Shown one piece after another: positions 11,601 to 22,399 of a stretch of DNA of 64,000 nucleotides. The position numbers and the translations under genes are program-made. Origin of the DNA: Congeria kusceri (lineage: Eukaryota; Mollusca; Bivalvia; Myida; Dreissenidae). The stretch spans positions 1,723,501 to 1,787,500 of the forward strand of contig CM051029.1 in assembly GCA_027627225.1 (NCBI GenBank), read 5' to 3'. The notes beneath the pieces were generated by a model, which was not told where the DNA came from, searched no databases, and saw only the letters and a list, made by a program, of their open reading frames with translations. Numbering within the stretch: position 1 is the first letter of the stretch; each line of letters starts with the position of its first letter.

Positions 11601-14600
11601 ATGAACGCAATGTTCAAACTGGCAACAGCATAATTTGCGCTAGCGCGCATCATGGATAATTTCCCAGTTTGACCATTGCGTTCATAATCGCATGAACGCA
11701 ACCAAAATTTATTTCAACCCTTATATTTACATTATAGGATTATGGGATTATTTCATAGCATTCCTTTATATTGTTTTGTTGAACATGTATTTTATTGCCA
11801 GTTTAAGAGAAATGACACGCACAGCAGTTTTCTTATCGGAACAGCGAAGTACCGCCCAATGTAACCAAATTACTGAACATAGAATGCACATTATGAGTAA
11901 CAAAATAGTTATCAATTCAAAAAATTAATTGTCCTTCCTTATTTCACCTTCAGTTTGCAGCGACAAATGAAATGTGATGTAAAAATAATATTTTTATTTC
12001 CCTTGCATAAAACTATTTCAGAAAAAATGAGTTATATGTCCTATTGAAGATCGGCAGTACAGTACATCTATATGAAGCATAACAATGGAGGACAATATTT
12101 ATTTACTGAATAAATCATATCGCTACAAAATTAAAAAAAAAAAAAACTAAACAGATGAATTAATACATGTAGCATCAATAGGAACTGCTATTTCGACTGA
12201 TTTAGCCAACGAGCACCAAACATTATTAATGCTTTTGTAAAATATGTGCTTTTCTAGTAAGACTCAATCCACATCATGAATAATTCTAGGCTACAGTACT
12301 AGAGTTCTGCCACTTCAATATCAAACAATTCAGAGACTGACAGTTTAACAGATCCCGGATACTCCTGTTTAATAATTAACACAACAGATGATCATAAAAT
12401 GATAAGTCCACACCATACAGTTTAGCATTGTTACACATTTTAACTCGTCGATAAAAAATGCAAAACAAACGACAAATGACACCACTAAACAAGTGACGAC
12501 GTGTAGTCCATGTCCTTAATAGCAGCCACACTGGCGTGTCTTAGCTCTTTTGCTTTGCCTGAGCATAACTTATAGTAGAAAGGATAACATTTTAATATAA
12601 ATCTAAACATTATATTTTCTTATTGAACATCCAAAACAATTCATCATTGTAAACTGTAATAAAATACATGAGACGACCTACATGATGAGGAAATAGAAAC
12701 ATCAGTGTGAAATTAAATCCAGGCAGTGACTGTCATTTGACTGACTGTTTTGCTCGCAATCTGCACGTATGAAAATTAATGGTCTAGTATTCTATAACGA
12801 TAGGAAGTGTGCGATCGATGGGAGCACGAAAATTGGTAAAGTTCGTTGACGCCGTGTTTTAGAAATGGAAACTCACATCTTGGGTAATGAAGATCGGTAC
12901 TGTGTGCAACATCTATTATCTTCAACGCTGCCTGACTTACGGGATGATACCATGCAGACAATATTCGCTGCCTTTGCCCCCATTGTCCTTATTCATAAGA
13001 GACATTCATGTCATAAATTGCTAGATGGAGAGTCAGATGGAGCATGACTGACATGACGCCTTCCAGACCCCAAGACACCCTTCAGCAGACGTGCAAGGAC
13101 CTGTATCCTTGTATTTGTACCATCATATGGGTCGTTTTGACGATCCCACGGCCGTCGGCCACATGTAAAATGTCATTTAGTGGAATGAAGCGAACAAATA
13201 AGTATTTGCGAACAACAATGACGTCTGACAGGCTGTCGTCCTTAGCCTTGAATCATGTACACTTGGACATGGGCATCGATGTTGCCCAAGTGATTAACGT
13301 GTTTGCATCTGACACACATGCAGAAATATAGATTCCGTCTACTTTGACATTGTTCTTACATGCGGCGTTGTTCGTACAGGTGACGTTGTCTAGAAATACA
13401 ATTAGATGAAACTTGACATCGATTGATTTTTCTTTTTTTATCTGCCTTTATCAATGATATTTATGTACTTGAAAACGATGTATAAGGTATACAATTGTAT
13501 AAAATAGCGTTAACAAGTCATTGATGTCCGCAACTTCTAACAATTGCCTCAATTTTACTTTGAATTATAGTGAAATATGGTGGAATTATTTAATTGAAAT
13601 ACTCTTGTATATATAGGGCTTAACTACATTATAGTATGTCTTTATCACTTGATGTTAACATACATTTCCCATACATTAAATTAAATTTGAATTTTTATTA
13701 AATCACGACAAAAAGGTTAAACTATGTTTACGAGATTAACTTAAATAGAAAACGTTTAAAGGACAAGTGTTTTACTGAAGTGCAGGCGGTCTTTTAACAC
13801 AGGATGTACTCGAGGGCGATAAAAATTTCTATACAACTAAAATGTCTTGTTTTGTTTAAGAATTGAGACAAAAACAAGTGTATTTATTTGATAAATCAAC
13901 AATTAATGCTAATGCAGATAACTAATAAATCGTAAAGAAAAAAAAAGGTAAAAACAAACGGTAAAAACGGTAGGCATTCCGGTTTCTACAGAGCAAGTTT
14001 TATTAATAATAACCAAAAAAAACAGTGTATTTTTTAACACTGTTCAATTGCTGTCAATTTCTTGATTCGTGAATCTAACTAAATTGTAATGATACTAATG
14101 GTTTTGAAACATCTTTATTTCTTCTAAATATGCGCCTAAACGCACATAAGACGTTCCAGGACCAAACACAAAAACAAGGTATTTTCTGGTAAATAATGTA
14201 GAAATAATACACCTTTGTGAGGCCGTTCACTTCTGCAGAGCCCGACATATTGGTTAAAGCCGGCGTACGTAGCAGAAGGCCTTTAACGCATTTTAAGAGC
14301 TTATGCGGACGTTAACGACCGACAACGGACTATAAACGGACTTTTTATGTTATACATGCAATATATGTTGATGGTTGTTAAAAAAATTAATAAGCGTAAA
14401 AACTAGATAACCATATGCTGTTAATGAGTATGATTTTTGTACAATAAAAAATTAAGGTATTTTCGGGTTTTTAACATAAAAAAAATTTATAAGAATTTAT
14501 GTTGTGTTATTCTTTGATTATTTTCTTTAGGTGAACTGGAAACTGGCGATCAGATACGGTGCGACCAACGAGGAAGAAATAGTAGTGGTGTCCCAACACT

Positions 14601-14634
14601 TTCTGACATATACGCAAAACATGCTGTCGTTTGA
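8556..14634 (+). CDS. gene D: single-Ig type I membrane protein (six exons)
   Basis: Six exons, 8556-8643, 9448-9765, 9991-10035, 11012-11104, 11389-11472 and 14531-14634, total 732 bases with all introns phase 1. They join into one open frame of 243 residues. Order: signal peptide (about residues 1-28), one Ig domain with extra cysteines (about 30-135), a short Thr-rich stalk, one membrane segment (about 160-178), and a basic then polar tail ending SDIYAKHAVV. Type I orientation follows from the signal peptide and the basic residues (VKR) after the membrane span. The only tyrosine in the tail exons is in SDIYAKH; it does not fit a strict ITIM. The 5' neighbour is copy A in opposite orientation. 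The last intron (3 kb) holds a hairpin repeat and a hAT fragment. I do not recognise a named orthologue; a small immune-type or adhesion receptor is inferred. The fifth exon's donor is the least certain boundary. Confidence 0.7.
9448..9765 (+). CDS. gene D exon 2, Ig domain
   Basis: Acceptor AAG at 9445-9447 after a T-rich run; donor GTAAGC at 9766. A second AG eight bases on (9454-9455) would be out of frame. Cysteines in VTLTCNHT and ETWTCSVLN; tryptophan pair in FKWWRQ. A loop with four further cysteines (CGFSDP...DCDCSKPLYTC) suggests additional disulfides. Several N-glycosylation sequons (NHT, NRT, NMS, NGS). Confidence 0.8.
9991..10035 (+). CDS. gene D exon 3, Thr-rich stalk
   Basis: A 45-base exon with acceptor TTTCAG and donor GTAAAT. 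Encodes GKNSNTTTTKVTPDS, a short threonine-rich juxtamembrane stalk likely to be O-glycosylated. Phase 1 at both ends, so it could be skipped without frame loss. Confidence 0.6.
10040..11008. other. gene D intron 3
   Basis: About 1 kb intron. Apparent reading frames here (10269-10460, 10474-10764) have no signal peptide, domain or splice context, and I regard them as chance. Confidence 0.5.
11012..11104 (+). CDS. gene D exon 4, membrane segment
   Basis: Acceptor TTTAG at 11007-11011, donor GTAAGT at 11105. Reads DLTVAEKAYIGTGSAVGGC and AAIAVTIYAVKR: a small-residue-rich span of about 19 residues followed by a basic stop-transfer. GxGxxxGG packing is similar in style to the membrane exons of copies B and C. 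Confidence 0.7.
11389..11472 (+). CDS. gene D exon 5, basic cytoplasmic segment
   Basis: Acceptor TTTAAG at 11388; donor GTATTG at 11473 is weak but keeps phase. Encodes a lysine/arginine/glutamine-rich stretch (QKNKTRNSGDGRTKQKRQ) with no known motif. Confidence 0.5.
11583..11703. mobile_element. near-perfect inverted repeat (MITE-like), copy 1
   Basis: Forty-base arms at 11583-11622 and 11664-11703, starting GGTTGCGTTCATGCG, differ at one position. A 41-base loop contains the small palindrome gcgctagcgcgc. A diverged copy lies at 30800-30901. Sequence to the right also matches (to about 12720), so the hairpin may be the end of a longer element. Confidence 0.8.
11704..12720. repeat. dispersed repeat, copy 1, adjacent to hairpin
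   Basis: Resembles 30902-31963 along its length: 'tatatttacattata', 'ttttattgccagt', 'tttagccaac' and 'gcataactt' occur in the same order and spacing. No intact reading frame on either strand. Lies in the last intron of gene D. Confidence 0.65.
12800..13331 (+). mobile_element. hAT-family transposase remnant (C-terminal dimerisation region)
   Basis: The open stretch 13044-13331 reads LYPCICTIIWVVLTIP, then ATCKMSFSGMKRTNKYLRTTMT, SDRLSSLALNHVHLDM and IDVAQVINVFAS. This follows the hAT C-terminal pattern, normally LYPxI...LLTxPVSxATxERSFS..RRxKTYLRxTM.xxRLxxLA. Here the ERSFS core is KMSFS and flanking sequence is degenerate, so it is a dead fragment. Upstream 12800-13040 may be more of the same element in broken frame. 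It sits in the last intron of gene D. Confidence 0.65.
13340..14520. other. 3' part of gene D last intron
   Basis: AT-rich. No exon or recognised repeat, apart from a somewhat GC-richer patch at about 14220-14340 of unknown origin. Confidence 0.4.
14531..14634 (+). CDS. gene D exon 6, tail end and stop
   Basis: Acceptor TTCTTTAG at 14530; stop TGA at 14632-14634. Reads ELETGDQIRCDQRGRNSS and GVPTLSDIYAKHAVV. The frame continues exactly from exon 5. AATAAA-type signals occur near 15183-15196, about 550 bases on, and could end the transcript. Confidence 0.65.
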
Positions 14635-15240
14635 CGAACGTTAACATGTATTTATTATTCGAAGATTATCACAATCATATACACGTATGTCTGTGAGGTG
14701 TAGTATTTTTCAAGACGTGTTTAATTCTTTTTATCGGAGTATACAGTCTATTTCAATACATATCGTTATGCTATGTAGTTATCATTTCCCGGATTATAAG
14801 TTGTGTAGCATACCCTGGAGTATAGTTTACGCATGCGTTTTTTTCTTTGACAATTGAGGACTTACTTACTTTAGGACATTATTTGATTTTAGTGATTTTG
14901 GTGTGAACCAATTTATTTCATTATGTTATAATTTATGATATATTTTATAATAGGCTGATGTTTTGAAGGGAACAATGTGTATGTGTTTGTTTACTTTTGG
15001 CACTGGCTTTTTATATTCTTTATTTGTAAAATGTATTCGTAGAGCTCGAACATTATGTTAAATGCTACATTCCCCTAGGTACGGGCTAGTTGAAATGGAC
15101 TATGTCAACGACAAATTGGCTTCCTATTGCACTATAAATGATATTATATGATATAAACAAGCCATACAGATGCATTTGCATTAAATAAATAATAAATATT
15201 ATACTACAAAATGAGATAATTATGTGCTAAAATCAAATTA
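14635..15240. other. probable gene D 3' untranslated region and spacer
   Basis: AT-rich with no exon. Overlapping AATAAA/AATAAT motifs at about 15183-15200 are candidate polyadenylation signals. Confidence 0.4.
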
Positions 15241-15249
15241 GCGAAAAGT

Positions 15250-15350
15250 TTGAAACAAAAATCCCAAGTGGGTATCGAACTCACGACTTTGGAGCCATTT
15301 GAAGAAATGCAATCAGACAGCGCTTTATCAAACTGCGCTATTATGCTTGG
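15250..15350 (-). repeat. tRNA-like repeat (SINE head or tRNA relic)
   Basis: On the minus strand, TAGCGCAGTTTGATAAAGCG resembles a Pol III A box and GAGTTCGATACCCAC resembles a B box, about 40 bases apart. The T arm pairs imperfectly and a full cloverleaf is not evident, so a SINE head or dead tRNA is more likely than a functional tRNA. Confidence 0.5.
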
Positions 15351-15359
15351 TAATGCATT

Positions 15360-16369
15360 GTGTGTAAACTATAATTATACAAAATACTCACATTTCTGAG
15401 TTCAAAGTGTAAAAATGATGAGGGCCAAACGGACACAACCCTTATTAAAATTTGATTTTTATCGCATAATGCGTGCACTCATTACCCATTATTTAACATG
15501 TATATACCCTGTTTTAACCGGTATTATATTTCAGTATTAATATCTTAATTTCAGATTTATTTTAAGAAATTGCCCACTGGAGGCCTTTTTTGATGACATA
15601 ATTGCTTTAAACGCTGCATAATTTAAATTTAATATTGTTAATATGTAATGTTGAGTGCCATCTACATGGTTTCTGGTTCAATATAAACGATACTAAAACA
15701 CCGACACATAGATAATCACAAAACGAGTTACTCGTTCTTTGTAGGATATATTTTAACGGAATTTAGCGGAAAGGATCTTATGGCAATTTATTGCAGCATG
15801 ACGATCCTACTGAAACAAAAATATATTAATGTGTTAGTTTGTGGCTTTGATTGTTATATTAGGTGTCCTTTTGTTAAGAAGCTTCAATGTTATCAACCAC
15901 AACATCCGTGTAAACAATTATATTACTGGTCTTCGTTGTACATGTACATACACTGTATGCATTTGATGCCAAATTTTGTTACGATTTTGTAACAGTCAAA
16001 ACACACACAATATCAAAGAATTCTTTCTTTTCATTTCAATTATTTAAACACTTTATTTCGATAGTATTAAAATCAATATTGATGTATTTATGCTTGTTTA
16101 TTTGATATTTAGTGGTTTGCTATTCGACCTTTAAGTTAATGATATTTAAGCGTGTTTGACTTAATTGAGAAAAATCACTTTAGAAATTATTGTATCAGTC
16201 TTTAATCTGAACAATTAAGTTAACAAAATTATAGTCGTAAAGGAGAGAAAGAAGCAAAGCATACACTTGTTTAGATAACTGCATAAATGTTGCTGATGAT
16301 AATATTGTTGTAGAAAATTCAAGTAGTTCAAAGAAGCATACAACGAACAACAAATGTGCTTCAAATATA
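15360..16369. other. AT-rich spacer
   Basis: No exon, RNA gene or clear repeat seen. The small open frame at 15780-15992 has no supporting features. Confidence 0.4.
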
Positions 16370-16437
16370 GATGATTGTGACTTATGAGTGTGTATGATTG
16401 TGACTTATGATTGTGTACGATTGTGACTTATGATTGC
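16370..16437. repeat. three-unit minisatellite of about 23 bases
   Basis: Three tandem units containing 'gattgtgacttatga' with small variations. Confidence 0.7.
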
Positions 16438-16449
16438 AGTTCAGCCAGT

Positions 16450-17970
16450 GACTTTAAATACAAACGTCGTATAAGAATCTCATTCAGCTCGGTTTTTTGA
16501 TTTTATATGTTCGTAGTCGTGTTCTCGTTAGCACCAATGTGTATTGCACATACGAAGTATTTATCAAGACATAATACTCGAAGTAGACTACGCAATACGA
16601 ACCTATAATAAATAAACTAAACATCAACATACAGGAGACAGTTTTCAGGAATATTTTATAGTCAGTCGCTAAGTGAGACCTTGGCCAAAAACCTAAAGAT
16701 CTGGTACTCGTGGAATATCTTCGTAAGTGTGGGTCAAGTATTAGCAATATGCCTTGCTGAATGTAGAATATATGGGCAGGATACATATATGCATTTTATA
16801 TTTAACATTTGATCTTTATGATGGACCTTGATTTATGTTTCTTGTGCGCGACAATCTCTCTTAGGATGGTGATCATTTATATCAACTTAATTGAAAATCC
16901 CTCCATAACAGACAATATTATGCTCCGGACAAACACTTGACATTCGGCCCGGACGAATGACCTTATTCAGTCAGCTTGTTCTGGCGCGCTACACACCGCC
17001 TCAAAACGCCGTCAACATCTGCCTAGTTATTTTAAAGTCATTACATGTCTGCAAAAGTACATGCAAATGCAGGATATAGTATTCGGAAATACCTATTTAT
17101 TATCAAATTTAACTTTTGACCGCCTACTGAGTCATTGATCTTGGACCTATAAAACTGTTCTTGCGCGCGGCCCACCATCTTATGCTGCTGATCATTTCTT
17201 TTAACTTTTTGCGAATCTCTCCTAACCGGCAATAATTTGCTCCGGACAAATATTTGACCGTACAGTTCGAACACATTGGCCGATCAGTAACATAACGTCT
17301 CAGAAAATTTATATTTTCTGCCAATTTATTTGAAAAACACTTTCATGAATGACACATTTATGCTCTGTAAAAAGGTATTGGGTGCCACCTGCCTGCAAAA
17401 TGTGTTCCAATAATGAGTAACGTCTTTAGCACATAAATCCAATGAGATATGAGTTATGGTACAACCATAGGAGGTATATAATACTTCCAAATTATTATTG
17501 GATTGACTCTATGGGACGCCCCTTATATTCTGACTGACTTTGGAGTAAACCGTGTTTGCTCTGTATTCATCACTCTACTCAATTTTTACTAAATGAGCTT
17601 GTAATGTTGAGTGCCAACAAGCTCATAAAATACTTACGCTGGCTGAGGAAAGAATGGCCATTGCAAAGTGATCAAAACCGTGTGCAGATCATCCGTGTTT
17701 ACGAGTATGTACGAGTATATGCAAACTATACTGTTGTAGTTATAATGATAACGCATTTTAAGTACACATATCATCAGTTTTATTGACTAATTATACTCAG
17801 TCTATATAGACAAACTGATATTATATTACATAAATGTAACTATTAACAAGATATCACAATTATGGAATATATTCGGCGGACTGTATTAAACTGTCCCGGG
17901 ACTATGTTCTAGTCTTATCACTGCGTGTAAAATCTTGCTTATAATGCAGTAACATATTAGCGTCATACAG
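16450..17970. other. gene-free stretch with related dispersed repeats
   Basis: Two diverged related segments, about 16860-16990 and 17150-17290, share 'tgctccggacaaa' and neighbouring words, as expected for fragments of one dispersed element. No exon was recognised. Confidence 0.4.
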
Positions 17971-17979
17971 TTAGAAAAC

Positions 17980-19195
17980 TATTGAAGATTGGATATTCGA
18001 TTTTCCAATATATATGTGGAACAGTATATTGGAGAATCGGATATCCAATATACATGCAAAAAGTTGTATTGGATATTCCAATCATAACATACAAAATTCT
18101 CATTAGTAGAGGAAGTCAAGCCTATAATGCAAACCAGAGACAGCATAGTCACTAGCAATAATATTAATATACAATTTCGAATCTCCAATGTACCTGAAAA
18201 ATGTATATTGGTCATTTGAATCTCGAATGTACATGTAGAAAAGTATATTGGATATTCTCATTATTACAATTGAATTGACCACTAACAGAAAACACTAGTG
18301 TACCTATGGCAAAACAAAAAGCTGCAATGACTGACAATATGTTCATCGCATATTTCTCGCCTAGTTATGCCCGCGGCCGTCGATGCCTACTGGCTAGTGT
18401 GTGGAGCTAACTTGCTCGCGCGAATTGTAAGTTAAGAGTGAGTCCGGCCTTGCTTTTGCTGAAGAATTTTCATTTCGCCATGCCGACACATGTCACAATT
18501 CCGCGACTACCAGGTAGATTGGACATTTAGAGTGTTATATTATAATATCCAGTCTTGAATTGTCTCCAAAATGTATATTGAAGTTTAAAAATTGTTTATT
18601 CGATATTGTATATTTAGGTTAGCCTATTCAATGTCTGATTCACGACCCTGTCCCTGCAATCGCCAGACTCATCTGTGGTAACCAAGCGAACATTGGTGAT
18701 CGGACTTGCGCTGACTCTTTCAAACGACACCTCGATCAGCCCGATCATAGCCAGGGGGCGAAGATACGGGCCCGAGAAGTTCTTCCACGGGCCTGGAGGC
18801 AAGCACACTAATGGCTTGCAAAATATGCCCGGTTACAACGGTCGGCATTTGCATGCAGAGTGTTCGAGTTAATGACAGTGGAAAATTCGAATCTCCAATC
18901 TCCAATATCCAAAAATGGTGTAGATTGGAGATTCAAAATTGTTATTTCGAATACCCAACATCTGAACAAAATGTGTATATTTGAGATTCAGAATTGTAAA
19001 TTCAATTATCCAATCTCCAATATCCAAAAATATACATTGGATATTCAAAATTGTTCATTCAAATCATATATTTAGGGGAGCAAAGTCAATGTCTGATCCA
19101 CGACCCTGTCTCTGCAACCGTCGAACTGATTTAAGGCTACCGATCGAACATTTGGGATCGGACTTGCGCTGACCTTTCTAACGACAACGCTCTTT
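17980..19195. repeat. AT-rich tandem repeat with a GC-richer direct duplication
   Basis: Repeated variants of 'attggatattc', 'ccaatatcc' and 'ggagattca' occur at 17980-18250, 18540-18610 and 18880-19070. A block containing 'cacgaccctgt', 'tgcaa' and 'gatcggacttgcgctgac' occurs at about 18600-18730 and again at about 19070-19190 in the same orientation. Confidence 0.7.
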
Positions 19196-19199
19196 TCTA

Positions 19200-20890
19200 A
19201 CATTGATAACTTACATCGAGAAATGGCTTTTGACCAAGTGTTAGGGTCAGGGTTAGGTTAGGATAAAGTAATACATTTCATCTTGGTCTGTCAGGTGTCT
19301 AAGGGAGACTACTCGTACAAACCTGGTAACCGGGGTTTTGGTCCCACTGAAGTGATCAACTGTTATATGCAAACACGGCAGTGTGTTACAGGTAGTAAAT
19401 CGCCAGTGCGCCAGTGTCAGTCCCGCTGATTAGATGAACAAATATGCATTAAACGACAAAGAGTTACTGGAATCATATCGCCACCACCAAGCCGAACGTC
19501 GGGACTGGTTCCGTACTGCCCGTCATTCGCGCTTGGCTTCTCGAAGCCAGCCGATGTATCTTGGACGGGGCTTCGGGAGGACACTGGGGCTGTCGGACTC
19601 GCTGAAGAGATGCACTACTGCACGTACAAACGACAAAGTGTAACTGATAGAAAATCGCCACCACCTACCCGAACTGGTCCCGCGCTGCCACTCGCGCTAG
19701 GCGACAGGCCTCTTGGAGACGGTCCCGCTGAAGAGATGATCTGCTATGCATACGAATAACCAAGTGTTGCTAGTAGCGAATCGCCACATTAAGGGTGTCA
19801 GTCCCGCTGAGGAGTTGATCCGCTCTGCATGAAAACGGCAAATTGTTCCTGGTATGAAATCGCCATTACCAAGCTGAACGTCGGGCCTGGTCCCGTACTG
19901 CACGTTATTCGGAATATGCCTCTCGCAGCCGACAGAGGTCTAAGTGACGGGGCAGTGGGAGGACACTGGGCTGTCGGTCCCCCTGGAGAGTTACACTACT
20001 GCACATAAAAACGACAAAGTGTTACTGGTATGAAATCGCCACCACCAAGGGTTAGGGTTAGGGTAAAGTCATGAATGTAATCTTGGTATGGCGGTGGTCC
20101 AAGGGAGACTACTCGTACAAAACTGGTACCCTGGGTACCGGTCCCGCTGAGGATATAAAGTGTTACATGCAAAAACGGACAATTGCGTTACTGGTATTAA
20201 ATCGCCACTGTCCCGCTAAGGAGATGAACTACTTTGCATAGAAACGACAGTGGTACTGGTAGCATATCGCAACCACCGAACCGAACGTCGGGACTCCTCC
20301 CGTACTGCCCGTCATTCGCGCTAGGCCTCTCGCAGCCAGCCGAGGTCTCTTTGACGTGGCTGCGGCAGGAAACTGGTGGGTGTCGGTCCCGCTGAAGATG
20401 ATCTGCTATGCATAAAACGAGTAAGTGTTACTGGCAGAAAATCGCATTCACATGTCCCAGTTCAGTCCCGTACAGTTTGCTTTGGGGGTGTCAGTTCTGC
20501 TGAGGAGATGCACTACTACACACGCCGAAGTGTTACTGGTAGCTAATCGCCACCTCATACCCGAATTTCGGACCTAGTCCCGTACTGTCTGCCATTCGCG
20601 ATAGACATCTCGCAGCCCGCCGAGTTCTCGGGGACCGAGAATCATTCCTATATATGTAAGGGGTACAGCATGCGACGAGCTCTCGGTCGGGGACAGGGCG
20701 TCAGTCCCGCTGTGGAGATAGCTACCCTTACGTCAGGCATGTTATCTTGGTTTGGCAGTGGTCTACGGAAGACTACTCGTACATACCTGGTACCCGGAGT
20801 GTTGGCCCTTATGAAGAGATAAACTCTTACATGCAAAAACGGCTCTTGTGTGTTACTGGTAGAACATTGCCACTGTCAGTGGTGGTCCCC
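19200..20890. repeat. GC-rich degenerate tandem repeat block
   Basis: About ten degenerate units share 'acgacaaagtgttactggta', 'aaatcgccaccacc', 'gaacgtcgg', 'ctggtcccgtactg', 'cattcgcgctaggc' and 'ggtcccgctga'. Unit length varies from about 60 to 200 bases, giving a mosaic. Two units contain TTAGGG-like runs: 'ttagggtcagggttagg' near 19240 and 'gggttagggttaggg' near 20050. No convincing coding potential. Confidence 0.75.
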
Positions 20891-20894
20891 TGAC

Positions 20895-21890
20895 GGCCAT
20901 GCTTTTCAATGGAGCGGAACTATTTTGAACTTCTTTGCGGTCTTATTTAACGGATTCGATAGTTTGTACGTATTCATATCCCCATATTTGGGATCCATAG
21001 CAAAGTATCGGCGTGATAATATAATCAAATATTTTAAACATTTCAAATGGTTGAAAGTAGCCAAATGTTTGGAACTTGTGCAAATTACCACTGTGTATAC
21101 CACACAGACAAAATACCACACAGACAATACCACCCACGCTGTCCGTTTTGTTTATATATGCGAACTAATATGTGTATGCGTAATTGGGCATGACAATAGT
21201 TCCAATAATAGGGATCAAAATTATTAACATGTTCACCATATATGATAATAATTGTGGTCCTAAATATATCAACGCTTATGTGCAGCAAATACATTTTCTC
21301 CGTAGTGTGTTGTCTTGTTATATTGTGTTTAATATATTTTCAGTGTTGATTAAGTTAAGCATCACACTCTCAACTCCTTTATAAAACACTACAAAACAAC
21401 TTTCACAAAAACAAGCATAAAATAAAAACAAACTACATTTTAATCCAATGCAGCTTTTATTTCATTCGTGGTCACACAAATAGATATGGGTTCTATTACC
21501 TCGTATACGAATTCACACTTAATTTAAAAAAGAGTTTGTATTCGAACTGACATTAATGTGTAAAAATGCTACTATATGGTTTAATATTGCATTCGATGTT
21601 TATAATATACTGAAAGCTTTAATCAGTCCACTTTATTCTGCATTATATAAAATATCATAGTATACGACCACACTAGAAATGCATGCAGAGCTTTGAGTTT
21701 CATTTTGATCTAATCTAACATAAAAACACACACAGGATGTTACTAAATACTTCGATTAGATGAGTGTTGCTCTTTCATTAACATGACTTACATTTAAATG
21801 AAAAATATTGTTAGGAATACAGAATGGCGATTAATTGTTGATATCTTTGTCAATGTTTATATTAAAAATATTGTGTTACGATCAATTTGC
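20895..21890. other. AT-rich spacer before copy B
   Basis: No exon was recognised. A signal-peptide exon for copy B would be expected here or further upstream and was not found. Small open frames at 20850-21384 look like chance. Confidence 0.4.
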
Positions 21891-21894
21891 TCAG

Positions 21895-22171
21895 GTCGGA
21901 GATCAAAATGTGCAGTTGTCTTTCGAGTATAGTTGGAATAGCAACGATGTAAGAAAGGTGGAGTGTTACAGAGAAGGTATACTCATAGGAAGGTGCAGTG
22001 TTGTTTGTTCTATTGGGCGAATAGGTGTAGGTGTGTTCACTATGTCTTCAACACCAGACGTAACTACAGTGTATGTTTATATTATAACATTCAATGACAG
22101 AACATCTGGGGCTTACGCATGTTAAAAAGCGAACAACCATCTGATGACGACCATAAATATCCAGACAGCAA
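21895..22171 (+). pseudogene. copy B exon, Ig domain 1, decayed
   Basis: Counterpart of copy A Ig1. VGDQNVQLSFEY lacks the first cysteine. RTSGAYAC keeps the second but is followed by in-frame TAA (22123-22125), after which KANNHLMTTINIQTA continues in the same frame to donor GTAAGG at 22172. The acceptor at 21893-21894 gives the wrong phase, so the true 5' edge is uncertain. Confidence 0.6.
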
Positions 22172-22221
22172 GTAAGGCTTTACAATTGCATTTGCTACAA
22201 CAAATTGTTCAACTGCTGACA

Positions 22222-22325
22222 TCATCATCAGCAGCAGCAGTAGCAGCAGTAGCAGTAGTAGTAGTAGCAGCAGCAGCAGCAGTAGTAGTAGTAGTTGTTA
22301 TTGTTGTTGTTGTTTTTGTTTTGTA
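22222..22325. repeat. (AGC/AGT)n then (GTT)n microsatellite
   Basis: About 100 bases of imperfect trinucleotide repeat, starting roughly 50 bases after the donor of copy B Ig1. Confidence 0.9.
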
Positions 22326-22399
22326 TGTTTTGATCTTGTTGTTGCTGCGTTCTACAAAGGGAGCAGTCAGATGCATTTAAGATACCACTTTATTTAGTA

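Noticed and set aside
20030..20065. Interstitial telomere
   Set aside because: Only two to three TTAGGG units inside a larger GC-rich repeat, too short to call a telomeric relic on its own.
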